Assembly (NCBI RefSeq): GCF_014235185.1
Contig: NZ_CP060131.1
Coordinates: forward strand, 3,231,501-3,295,500
Direction: 5' to 3'
DNA from: Pseudonocardia petroleophila
GTDB lineage: Bacteria; Actinomycetota; Actinomycetes; Mycobacteriales; Pseudonocardiaceae
Length of the DNA: 64,000 nt
In this document: positions 1 through 6,578 of the stretch, one piece after another
Position numbering within the stretch: the first letter of the stretch is position 1
How the letters are laid out: each line of letters opens with the position of its first letter
Made by a program: the position numbers and the translations under genes
Notes under the pieces: model-generated
What the model was told of the DNA's origin: nothing
Seen by the model: only the letters and a program-made list of their open reading frames with translations
Database searches by the model: none

Positions 1-1
1 C

Positions 2-91
2 TGGTTCGGCGCCGAGGTGCCGGTGCCGGACGGGGCGAGCGCGTGGGAGAGGGCCCTCGCGGCGTCCGGCCGGGACCCGGCGCGCGCCTGA
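2..91 (+). CDS. C-terminal end of an unidentified protein (partial)
   Basis: The last 29 codons of a gene entering from the left edge, read in frame 2 and ending at a TGA at 89-91. The tail reads WFGAEVPVPDGASAWERALA and then ends in ARA. It converges on the crotonase gene, leaving 9 bp between the two stop codons. The fragment is too short to assign a family. Codon use (G/C third positions) supports real coding. Confidence 0.55.
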   Translation, partial: WFGAEVPVPDGASAWERALAASGRDPARA

Positions 92-100
92 CGGCCGTCG

Positions 101-874
101 TCAGTCGGCCGCGGCCCAGGCGGGCCTGCGCTTCTCCGCGAACGCCCGCATGCCCTCCTGGCCCTCCTCGCCCGCGAAGAAGCCGGCGGAGAGCTCCTGC
201 ATCTCGGCGAACTGGTCCGCCATCCCCGACGGGCGCTCCGCTCGCAGCATCCGCTTGGTGGCGGCAAGCGCGCCGGGGGCGCCGAGGCGCAGCATCTCCG
301 CGTAGCGGGCGACCTCGGCGTCGAGGCCGTCGGCGGGCACCGCGGAGTTGACCAGCCCGACGGTCACGGCGCGCGCGGCGTCGAACGTCTCGCCGGTGAG
401 GAACAGCTCGTGCGCGGCGCGGGGCAGCAGCCGCGGCAGCACCGTCACCGAGATGACGGCGGGCACGACGCCGATCCGGACCTCGCTGAACGCGAACGTG
501 GCGTCGGCGGCGGCCACGGCGATGTCGCACGCCGAGACCAGGCCGACCCCGCCCGCGCGGGCCGGCCCGGCGATGCGGGCGACGACCGGCTTCGGGGAGT
601 TCCAGACCGTGGTGAGGATCGCCGGCACCTCGTTGACGCCCTGGTCCGAGGCGCCCGCGCCGCGGGTCTCCTTGAGGTCCATGCCGGAGCAGAACACCCG
701 CCCGGTGTGGCTCAGCACGATCACGCGGGCCGCGTCGTCGGACAGGGCGGCGTCGAGGTGGGCCAGCAGCTCGCGGCGCAGCTGCGCCGACAGCGCGTTG
801 CGGTTGGCGGGGGAGTCCAGGGTGATCGTCGCGATCCCGGCCTCGACGTCGAGGTGCACCAACTCTGAGGTCAT
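101..874 (-). CDS. Enoyl-CoA hydratase/isomerase (crotonase) family protein
   Basis: A 257-residue protein with the crotonase fold. It likely acts on an acyl-CoA thioester in the cytosol (hydration or isomerisation). The two oxyanion-hole segments are visible: VFCSGMDLKE at about 60-69 and AGGVGLVSACDI at about 107-118. The second catalytic glutamate is kept (E131 in FSEVRIG), but the position matching the first glutamate of classical enoyl-CoA hydratase is glycine (G111). A plain hydratase role is therefore uncertain, and isomerase, methylglutaconyl-CoA hydratase-like or other crotonase activity is possible. The ATG at 872-874 overlaps the stop of the upstream ABC exporter by 4 bp (ATGA), so the two are probably co-translated. 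Confidence 0.88.
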   Translation of the reverse strand: MTSELVHLDVEAGIATITLDSPANRNALSAQLRRELLAHLDAALSDDAARVIVLSHTGRVFCSGMDLKETRGAGASDQGVNEVPAILTTVWNSPKPVVARIAGPARAGGVGLVSACDIAVAAADATFAFSEVRIGVVPAVISVTVLPRLLPRAAHELFLTGETFDAARAVTVGLVNSAVPADGLDAEVARYAEMLRLGAPGALAATKRMLRAERPSGMADQFAEMQELSAGFFAGEEGQEGMRAFAEKRRPAWAAAD

Positions 875-2763
875 GTCGGGACGGTATCGGCATAGGCGCG
901 GGCCTGGAGCGAGAACAGCTCGTGGTACGTGCCACGCCGGGCCATGAGGTCGTCGTGGCGGCCGTGCTCGACCAGCCGGCCGTGCTCCAGCACGAGGATC
1001 TGGTCGGCGAAGCGGACGTTGGCCAGGCGGTGGGTGACGAGCACGGTGATCCGCTCCGTGCCCGTGCCGGTGCGACCGTGCAGGGTGTCGAACACGGCGT
1101 GCTCGGCCCGGGCGTCGAGCGCGGCGGTGGGCTCGTCGGCGACGACGAACGGGGCGTCCCGGTAGAGGCCGCGGGCCACCGCCATCCGCTGCCACTGCCC
1201 GCCGGACAGGTCGCGGCCGGTCTGGAACTGCGTGGACAGCACCGTCGGCCAGCCCGCGGGCAGCGACCCGACCACGACGTCGGCGCCCGAGTGCAGGGCG
1301 GCGTCGTCGCGGGCGGCGCCGGTGGGGTCGGCGCGGTCGAGCCGGCCGATGCGCACATTGTTCTCCGCCGACATCGGCCAGTGCACGGGCTCCTGCAGCA
1401 CGACGGCGATCCGGGACAGGGCGTCGGCGGCGCGGCCGACCTCCACCCCGTCCCACTGCACCGAGCCCCGCTCCGGCACGTAGAGCCCGACCATCAGCTT
1501 GGCCAGCGTCGACTTGCCCGACCCGTTCTCGCCGACGAGCGCGACGACCTCGCCGCGGCGCACGGTGACGCTCACCCCGTCGACGGCGGGCGCGTCGGCG
1601 CCGGGGTAGCGGAACGTGACCTCGGAGAGCGTGACGACGTGCGGGCCGTCGTCCAGCGTGGCGTCGGCCGGGGCGCGGCGGCGGGTGGCGGCGTCGGCGA
1701 GGCACGCGCGGTAGAGCTCGACGTAGTACCCGGAGTCGACGAGCTGGTTGCTCTCGGAGACCGTGGCCGAGACCGCCTGCGCCGCCATCCGCATCGCCAG
1801 CGCGGCCGCCCCGGCGAGCGCGAGCGGGATCGCGCCGGCGTAGACGAGCCCGCCGAGCAGCGCGTACGCGAGCGCGGTGCCGACGCCGGACAGCGTGCGC
1901 CCGAGCAGCTGGATGCGGGTCTGCCGGTACCCCAGGCGCACCGCCTCCGCGGTGAGCTGCCCCGCGATCCGCCGGTGCTCGGCCAGCAGGACGTCCTCGG
2001 TGGTGAACGCCCGCAGCTCGGCGGCGTTGGCGCGGGTGGTGATGACGTCGCCGGTGACGTCGAGCCGGCGCCACCGGGAGATCATCCGCACGAACGACGC
2101 GTAGCTCTCCCGCGCCGACTGCAGGCTGGCCCACGCCTGCGGTGCCGCCGCGAGCAGCACCACCGGGGCCAGCAGCGGGTGCAGGACCCCGGCGGTGACC
2201 ACCGCGGCCGCCATCGAGACCAGGGAGGCGAGCAGGTCGCCGGTGATCCGGACGCCCATCCGGATCCGGCCGATGCTCTGCTGGGCGACGCGGTCGACCA
2301 GCTCGGTGAAGTCGGCGTCGTCGAAGGCGACGAGGTCCAGCGCGAGCACGGCGGCGTGCAGGTCGTCCTGGGCCCGCTGCTCGACGCGCGGCACGAGCGC
2401 GGCCTGCACCGTGGCGACCGCCGCGTCGAGGAGCCCGCGCGCGGAGTACGCCAGCGCGACCAGGCCGAGCGCGGGCAGCGTCGCCACCACCCGTTCCGGG
2501 GTCGGCCCCTGTTCGAGCAGCGAGGTGAAGACGTTGGCGGTGGCGAGCAGCCCGAACGCGGTGACCGCCCCGGCCAGGAGCTGCACGGCGCCGGTCAGCA
2601 GCGTCAGCCCCGGCGAGGTCCGCCAGGACCACCGGACGAGCTGGGCCGCCGTGCGCGGCGTGGCCCGGAGCATCGCCCGCACCCCCGACTGCGCGACCGA
2701 CGCCGCCCCCGCGGCCCACGGCGGGGGCTTGACGTCGTCGATCCCGATCAGCGGTTCCGTCAT
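871..2763 (-). CDS. ABC exporter, fused transmembrane and ATPase domains
   Basis: A 630-residue half-transporter. The N-terminal 350 or so residues form a six-helix exporter-type membrane domain (hydrophobic runs such as LTLLTGAVQLLAGAVTAFGL and LVSMAAAVVTAGVLHPLLAP). The C-terminal domain is an ATPase with Walker A GENGSGKST near residue 412, signature LSGGQWQRMAVARG and Walker B FVVADEP. The substrate cannot be read from sequence. No second half-transporter is nearby, so a homodimer is likely. I chose the ATG at 2761-2763 because a G-rich stretch (GGGGGGTCTCGGGG) sits just upstream; an ATG at 2796 would add 11 residues but has no ribosome site. The downstream crotonase overlaps by 4 bp. Confidence 0.9.
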   Translation of the reverse strand: MTEPLIGIDDVKPPPWAAGAASVAQSGVRAMLRATPRTAAQLVRWSWRTSPGLTLLTGAVQLLAGAVTAFGLLATANVFTSLLEQGPTPERVVATLPALGLVALAYSARGLLDAAVATVQAALVPRVEQRAQDDLHAAVLALDLVAFDDADFTELVDRVAQQSIGRIRMGVRITGDLLASLVSMAAAVVTAGVLHPLLAPVVLLAAAPQAWASLQSARESYASFVRMISRWRRLDVTGDVITTRANAAELRAFTTEDVLLAEHRRIAGQLTAEAVRLGYRQTRIQLLGRTLSGVGTALAYALLGGLVYAGAIPLALAGAAALAMRMAAQAVSATVSESNQLVDSGYYVELYRACLADAATRRRAPADATLDDGPHVVTLSEVTFRYPGADAPAVDGVSVTVRRGEVVALVGENGSGKSTLAKLMVGLYVPERGSVQWDGVEVGRAADALSRIAVVLQEPVHWPMSAENNVRIGRLDRADPTGAARDDAALHSGADVVVGSLPAGWPTVLSTQFQTGRDLSGGQWQRMAVARGLYRDAPFVVADEPTAALDARAEHAVFDTLHGRTGTGTERITVLVTHRLANVRFADQILVLEHGRLVEHGRHDDLMARRGTYHELFSLQARAYADTVPT

Positions 2764-2832
2764 CCCCGAGACCCCCCACGCAGCCGAACGCTCCATCGTC
2801 CACGACGGAGGCGATGATCGGCAGGGTCCGGC

Positions 2833-3624
2833 TCAGGAGAAGCGGGACCGCAGGTAGGCCGCGGTGGCGTCGTCGGCGGGGAAGAACGACTCGATCGCGA
2901 CCTCGTCGAGCGTGACGTCCAGCGGGGCGCCGAGCACGGCGATGGTGCTGAACAGCGTCAGCTCCCCGTCGGGATGGCGCAGCCGCAGCGGCAGCACGAT
3001 CCGGTCCCGCGGCTGGGCGGTCGGATCCAGCCCCTGGTCGCGGCAGTAGCCGACCAGCTCGCCGAGCAGGGCGCGCAGCCCGGTCGTGGCCGAGCGCTCC
3101 GCCTGCCGCCGCACGCGGGACACGAGGTGCGCCGCGTAGTCCTCCAGGTCGTCGACGTGGCGGGCGAGGCCCTTCGGGTGCAGGCTCGCCCGCAGCACGT
3201 TCACCGGCGGGGTGAGCAGCGCCGGATCGACGAGGTCGACGAGCAGGCCGACCGCGGAGTTGGCGGCCAGCATGTTCCAGGCGCCGTCGACGAGCAGCGC
3301 CGGGTAGGGCGCGTGCCCGTCGAGGATCCGCTGCAGCGAGCCCCGGACCTCGCTCAGCTCGGCGTCGTCGAGGCCGTGGTGGGTGTAGGCCGGGGCGTAG
3401 CCGGCGGCGATCATCAGCTCGTTGCGCCCGCGCAGCGGGACGTCGAGCTCCTCGGACAGGTGCAGCACCATCTCCCGGCTCGGCCGCGACCGCCCGGTCT
3501 CCAGGAAGCTGAGGTGCCGTGCCGACACGTCGGCGGCGATGCCCAGGTCGAGCTGGGTGAGGCGGCGGCGCTGCCGCCAGTCGCGCAGCAGGGAGCCGAA
3601 CGCGCTCGCGGTGGCGGTGGTCAT
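2833..3624 (-). CDS. XRE-family regulator with MmyB-like ligand-binding domain
   Basis: A 263-residue regulator. Residues 10-65 form an XRE helix-turn-helix (RRLTQLDLGIAADVSARHLS, then FLETGRSRPSREMV). The rest matches the MmyB/PAS-like C-terminal domain (GYAPAYTHHGLDD, DGAWNMLAANSA, FSTIAVLGAPLDVTLDEVAIESFFPAD) that in known relatives binds a fatty-acid-like ligand. It is upstream of, and codirectional with, the ABC exporter and crotonase, so it may control lipid or acyl-CoA handling (inference). A TACCGT box at 3632-3637 lies 7 nt before the ATG, suggesting a leaderless transcript, and a perfect palindrome lies just upstream of it. Confidence 0.9.
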   Translation of the reverse strand: MTTATASAFGSLLRDWRQRRRLTQLDLGIAADVSARHLSFLETGRSRPSREMVLHLSEELDVPLRGRNELMIAAGYAPAYTHHGLDDAELSEVRGSLQRILDGHAPYPALLVDGAWNMLAANSAVGLLVDLVDPALLTPPVNVLRASLHPKGLARHVDDLEDYAAHLVSRVRRQAERSATTGLRALLGELVGYCRDQGLDPTAQPRDRIVLPLRLRHPDGELTLFSTIAVLGAPLDVTLDEVAIESFFPADDATAAYLRSRFS

Positions 3625-3659
3625 GGGAGCGACGGTAGCGAGCGGCGCGTCGCCGTTCG

Positions 3660-3676
3660 ATGACCTCGCAGGTCAT
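3660..3676. promoter_or_regulatory. Palindromic operator candidate for the XRE regulator
   Basis: A perfect inverted repeat, ATGACCT-CGC-AGGTCAT (7-bp arms, 3-bp spacer), 36 bp upstream of the XRE regulator start and just upstream of its -35 position. This is a typical place and size for autoregulation by a dimeric XRE protein. Binding is inferred. Confidence 0.5.
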
Positions 3677-3679
3677 GCG

Positions 3680-3714
3680 CCGGCCCCGCCGACGCAGGCC
3701 GTCGGCGGGGCCGG
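3680..3714 (-). terminator. Strong hairpin terminator after the OsmC gene
   Basis: A perfect 15-bp inverted repeat (CCGGCCCCGCCGACG and its complement) with a 5-nt loop, starting 10 nt after the OsmC stop. There is no T-run, which is usual for actinobacterial terminators. It also separates this unit from the XRE regulator promoter. Confidence 0.75.
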
Positions 3715-3724
3715 TGTGCGGGCG

Positions 3725-4180
3725 TCAGGAGGGCGTGACCTGCGTCCAGTCGTTGGTGATCTTCACGCCGGCGCGGGCGAACAGCACGCTGACCGGGCAG
3801 CGGCGGGCGGTCTCGTCGCGCAGCGTCGCGAACGTGTCGGCGTCGGCGTCGGTGGTGATCTGCGCGGTGATCCGCAGGTCCTGGAACGTGGCGTCCGCGG
3901 TGCCCCTGCCCGTGGTCATGACGGTGGGGTCGAAGTCGGCCGAGACGTCGAACTTCACGGCGTCGATGGTGATGCCGAGCTCCTGCGCCACGATCGCCGA
4001 GGTGACCTGGTTGCACGAGCTGAGCGAGGCGAGGGTGAAGGCCAGCGGGCTGGGGTGCTGGTCCTTGCCGCCGAACGCCTCGTAGGCGTCGGTCTCGATG
4101 ACGTAGTCGGCGCCCTTGACGGCGACGGTCTGCGCGACGCCGGTACCGGCACCGCTCACGGCGAAGTTGACGAGAGGCAT
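3725..4180 (-). CDS. OsmC family peroxiredoxin-like protein
   Basis: A 151-residue protein of the OsmC/Ohr family. These act as small thiol peroxidases or thiol-handling proteins in the cytosol. The two family cysteines are present: C56 in LSSCNQV and C128 in ARRCPVS. The pattern GGKDQHPSPLAFTLASLSSC is typical of the OsmC (not Ohr) branch. The ATG is preceded by AGGAG at good spacing. A 24-codon leader ORF ending in Ser-Ser-Ser-Cys-Arg lies 52 bp upstream, tying the gene to the sulfur regulon here. A role in sulfur or sulfane-sulfur stress is inferred. Confidence 0.9.
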   Translation of the reverse strand: MPLVNFAVSGAGTGVAQTVAVKGADYVIETDAYEAFGGKDQHPSPLAFTLASLSSCNQVTSAIVAQELGITIDAVKFDVSADFDPTVMTTGRGTADATFQDLRITAQITTDADADTFATLRDETARRCPVSVLFARAGVKITNDWTQVTPS

Positions 4181-4232
4181 GACTGTGCTCCTGGAGGTGG
4201 TGCGGAGAAGAGGGGGGAAGGGGTCGACCGGA

Positions 4233-4307
4233 TCAGCGACAGCTGGAGGAACCCAGGCGCATCAGGTCGACGTGCAGGCGGCGCACGAGACCCGGATCGA
4301 TCGTCAC
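4233..4307 (-). CDS. Putative cysteine leader peptide upstream of OsmC
   Basis: A 24-codon ORF starting GTG. The core is LVRRLHVDLMRLGSSSCR and the last codons are TGT-CGC-TGA. It keeps the HVDLxR core of the RRHVDLxR-type leader peptides often seen before sulfur genes in actinobacteria (from memory), with one inserted residue. The TGT codon is rare in this window. No clear ribosome site precedes the GTG; a TTGACT box lies 8 nt upstream (4316-4321), so translation may be leaderless. The OsmC start lies 52 bp downstream. Its role as a cysteine-responsive attenuator is inferred. Confidence 0.65.
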   Translation of the reverse strand: MTIDPGLVRRLHVDLMRLGSSSCR

Positions 4308-4328
4308 GGTTGCACAGTCAACCGGGTG

Positions 4329-4373
4329 CGCCCGACCTGCGCCACCCACGGATGGGATGGCGCACGTCGGGCG
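4329..4373 (-). terminator. Long hairpin terminator after the SsuD-like gene
   Basis: Inverted repeat with 16-bp arms (15 of 16 paired: CGCCCGACcTGCGCCA against CGCCCGACgTGCGCCA) and a 13-nt loop, 5 nt beyond the SsuD-like stop codon. It separates that gene from the OsmC leader unit. Confidence 0.75.
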
Positions 4374-4378
4374 AACCG

Positions 4379-5488
4379 TCAGGCGGGCACGGCCGAACGC
4401 TGCGCGTCCCGGCGCGCCACCTCCGCGCGCACCAGCGGGATCACCTCGCGGCCGAACTCCTTCGCGTCCTCGAGCAGGTCGTAGCCCCGCGCGGAGAGGA
4501 TGCGGACGCCGAGGTCGTAGTAGTCGAGCAGGGCCGCGGCGACCGTCTCCGGCGTGCCGACGAGGGCGGTGGAGTTGCCCGCGCCGCCCGTCGCCTGCGC
4601 GGTGACCGTCCACAGCGCCCGGTCGTGCCGCTCGCCCTGCGCGGCCACGGCGAGCAGCCGCTGCGAGCCCGCGTTCTCCGGGTCGGTGAGCTTGTGGCGG
4701 CGGGTGAGCTGCGCCGTGCCGCCGTCGGTCCGGTCCTGAATCCGCGCGACGGTGGCGTAGGCCTTCTCCCAGGCCTCCTCCTCGGTGCGGCCGAGGATCG
4801 GGCGGAACGCCACCTGGAACCGCGGCGCCTCCCGGCCCGCGGCGTGCGCGAGGTCGGTGATCGTGGCGATCTGCTCCGCGGTGCCGGCCAGCGGCTCGCC
4901 CCACAGCGCGTAGACGTCGGCCTCCTCCGCGCCCACCCGGTAGGCGGCCGGCGACGAGCCGCCGAAGGACACCAGCGGCCGCGGCTGCTGGAACGGCTCG
5001 ACGTCGAGCACGAAGTCGTCGAAGGAGTAGTGCTCGCCGTGGAAGTCGAACGGCTCCCGCGACGTCCACGCCTTCTTGTAGATCTGGATCGCCTCGCGGG
5101 TGCGGGCGTAGCGCTGGTCCTTGGGCAGGGTGTCGCCCTCGCGCTGCTGCTCGTGGTCGTTGCCGCCGGTGATGACGTGCAGCGTGAGCCGGCCGCGGCT
5201 GATCTGGTCGAGCGTGGCGACCGTCTTCGCGGCGAACGTCGGGTAGGAGACGTTCGGGCGGTGGGCCAGCAGCAGCTGCAGCCGCTCGGTGTTGCAGGCG
5301 ATCAGCGCGGCGGCCTGCGCGGGGTCGGGGCTGCCGGAGCCGTAGGCGGTGAGGACGCGGTCCCAGCCGGTGTCCTCGTGCGCCCTGGCCAGGGCGAGGG
5401 TGTAGTCGCGGTCGAAGGCGGGTCCGGTGCGGACGTCGGTCTCGGAGCCGTTGTTGGTGGCGCCGATGCCGAGGAACTCGACGGGCAT
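4379..5488 (-). CDS. ssuD: FMNH2-dependent alkanesulfonate monooxygenase (SsuD-like)
   Basis: A 369-residue luciferase-like monooxygenase, close to the usual SsuD length. SsuD cleaves alkanesulfonates to an aldehyde and sulfite using reduced flavin. Recognisable segments are YGSGSPDPAQAAALIACNTERL, NVSYPTFAAKTVATLDQISRGR, LHVITGGNDHEQQREGD, YARTREAIQIYKKAWTS and LVSFGGSSPAAYRVGAEEADVY. No flavin reductase gene is adjacent. The ATG is preceded by GGAAGGA. A 27-codon RRHVDLGR-type leader ends 33 bp upstream, and a terminator follows, so this is a single-gene transcription unit. SfnG/dimethylsulfone monooxygenase is an alternative within the family. Confidence 0.85.
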   Translation of the reverse strand: MPVEFLGIGATNNGSETDVRTGPAFDRDYTLALARAHEDTGWDRVLTAYGSGSPDPAQAAALIACNTERLQLLLAHRPNVSYPTFAAKTVATLDQISRGRLTLHVITGGNDHEQQREGDTLPKDQRYARTREAIQIYKKAWTSREPFDFHGEHYSFDDFVLDVEPFQQPRPLVSFGGSSPAAYRVGAEEADVYALWGEPLAGTAEQIATITDLAHAAGREAPRFQVAFRPILGRTEEEAWEKAYATVARIQDRTDGGTAQLTRRHKLTDPENAGSQRLLAVAAQGERHDRALWTVTAQATGGAGNSTALVGTPETVAAALLDYYDLGVRILSARGYDLLEDAKEFGREVIPLVRAEVARRDAQRSAVPA

Positions 5489-5521
5489 GGGGGTCCTTCC
5501 GTGGTGGGGGTGGGCGGCCTG

Positions 5522-5605
5522 TCAGCAGGAGCCCGGACACCCCGCCGACCACACGCGACCGAGGTCGACGTGCCGTCGGGTCACCAGCGGGACCCGGATG
5601 AGCAT
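5522..5605 (-). CDS. Putative cysteine leader peptide upstream of ssuD
   Basis: A 27-codon ORF: MLIRVPLVT followed by RRHVDLGRVWSAGCPGSC. This is the classical RRHVDLxRVxSAxC leader pattern known upstream of actinobacterial sulfur genes. It has two cysteines, the first a rare TGT codon and the second the last sense codon. A promoter fits exactly: TTGACG (5636-5641), 17 bp, TGGAGT (5613-5618), then 7 nt to the ATG. GGAG/GGAGG also sits before the ATG, so leaderless or SD-led starts are both possible. ssuD starts 33 bp downstream. Confidence 0.8.
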   Translation of the reverse strand: MLIRVPLVTRRHVDLGRVWSAGCPGSC

Positions 5606-5706
5606 GACCTCCACTCCAGCACCGAGTCCGGGGACCGTCAACCGGTCGGGCCGTGTGACGATCGCGGTGTGAGCGACCGCCCGTGCCCGGCCACCGGGCG
5701 TGCGAG

Positions 5707-6423
5707 GTGAGCCCGGTCGTGCTGCACGTGCCGCACGCGGGCACCGAGGTCCCGGACTGGACCCGCCCGCACCTGCTCCTCGACGACGCCGCGCTCGCCG
5801 CCGAGATCGCGGCGCTCACCGACCACCGCACCGACGCGATCGCCGCGGCCGCCGCCGCCCGCGCCCGGGTGCGGCCGGTCGTCCTGGTGAACCCGGTGTC
5901 GCGGTTCGTCGTCGACGTCGAGCGGTTCCCCGACGAGCGCGAGGAGATGGCGGCCGTCGGGATGGCCGCGGTCTACACGCACGGCACGCAGGGGCAGCGG
6001 ATCCGCGCCGACGACCCGGCGCACCGCGACGCCCTGCTCGCCGCGTTCTACGCGCCGTGGGCGCAGCGGATGGAGGCGGTCGTGGCGGACCGGATCGCGG
6101 CCACCGGCCGGTGCGTGCTGCTCGACGTGCACTCCTACGCGACCGACCCGCTGCCCTACGAGCTGCACGCCGACGGCCCGCGCCCGCGCGTCTGCCTCGG
6201 CACCGACCCCGGGCACACCCCGCCGTGGCTGGTCGACGCGGCGCGGACGGCGTTCGGGGACGGGGTCGCCCTCGACACCCCGTTCTCCGGCGCCTACGTG
6301 CCGCTCTCGCGCCACGGCGTCGACGCGCGGGTGAGCGCGCTGATGGTCGAGATCCGCCGCGACGTCCCCGACGACGACGTCGTCCCGGCCCTGGCCGCCC
6401 TGATCGACGCGGCCGGGGCGTGA
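5707..6423 (+). CDS. N-formylglutamate amidohydrolase-like protein
   Basis: About 238 residues. The start VVLHVPHAGTEVP, the segment VNPVSRFVVDVERFPDE and CVLLDVHSYATDPLPYEL match the N-formylglutamate amidohydrolase (FGase/HutG) family, zinc-type hydrolases cleaving N-formyl amides. H11 and H14 of the N-terminal motif and the DVHS histidine are plausible metal ligands. I prefer the GTG at 5707 because it begins right at the conserved core; a GTG at 5683 would add 8 residues. No histidine-degradation genes are nearby, so the substrate is unknown. It is divergent from the ssuD leader with about 100 bp between. Confidence 0.78.
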   Translation: MSPVVLHVPHAGTEVPDWTRPHLLLDDAALAAEIAALTDHRTDAIAAAAAARARVRPVVLVNPVSRFVVDVERFPDEREEMAAVGMAAVYTHGTQGQRIRADDPAHRDALLAAFYAPWAQRMEAVVADRIAATGRCVLLDVHSYATDPLPYELHADGPRPRVCLGTDPGHTPPWLVDAARTAFGDGVALDTPFSGAYVPLSRHGVDARVSALMVEIRRDVPDDDVVPALAALIDAAGA

Positions 6424-6475
6424 CGCGGGCCCGCACCGCTGGCCGTGCGGGGGATCCCGCCGTACCGTCGGGGGC

Positions 6476-6538
6476 ATGGGTACCCCGCTCGCGCGCCGCC
6501 GGCACGTGGACCTCTGCCGCACGAGCGCCGCGCTGTAG
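6476..6538 (+). CDS. Putative leader peptide upstream of the FAD/NAD(P)-binding protein
   Basis: A 20-codon ORF, MGTPLARRRHVDLCRTSAAL, then TAG. It has the RRHVDLxR core of sulfur leader peptides, but the cysteine (codon TGC) sits inside the core and no terminal cysteine is present. A TACCGT box at 6463-6468 lies 7 nt before the ATG, so the ORF is probably leaderless. The downstream gene starts 40 bp later. It is the only plus-strand member in this window. Confidence 0.72.
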   Translation: MGTPLARRRHVDLCRTSAAL

Positions 6539-6578
6539 GGGGCGGATCCGTCCGCACCCCTCCGAGCCCGAGGACCCC

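Noticed and set aside
922..2817. A 631-codon plus-strand frame opposite the ABC exporter
   Set aside because: It is antisense to a gene with intact Walker motifs, with no domain and a composition typical of complementary-strand frames.
101..3676. A 1191-codon open frame on the minus strand spanning crotonase, ABC exporter and XRE genes
   Set aside because: Only its end is the crotonase. The rest is out of frame with clear exporter and regulator motifs and is Arg/Pro/Ala-rich, as expected of a GC-rich shadow frame.
5669..5710. 13-codon ORF VSDRPCPATGRAR overlapping the amidohydrolase start by GTGA
   Set aside because: It contains cysteine but lacks the RRHVDL core and any second copy. Probably chance.
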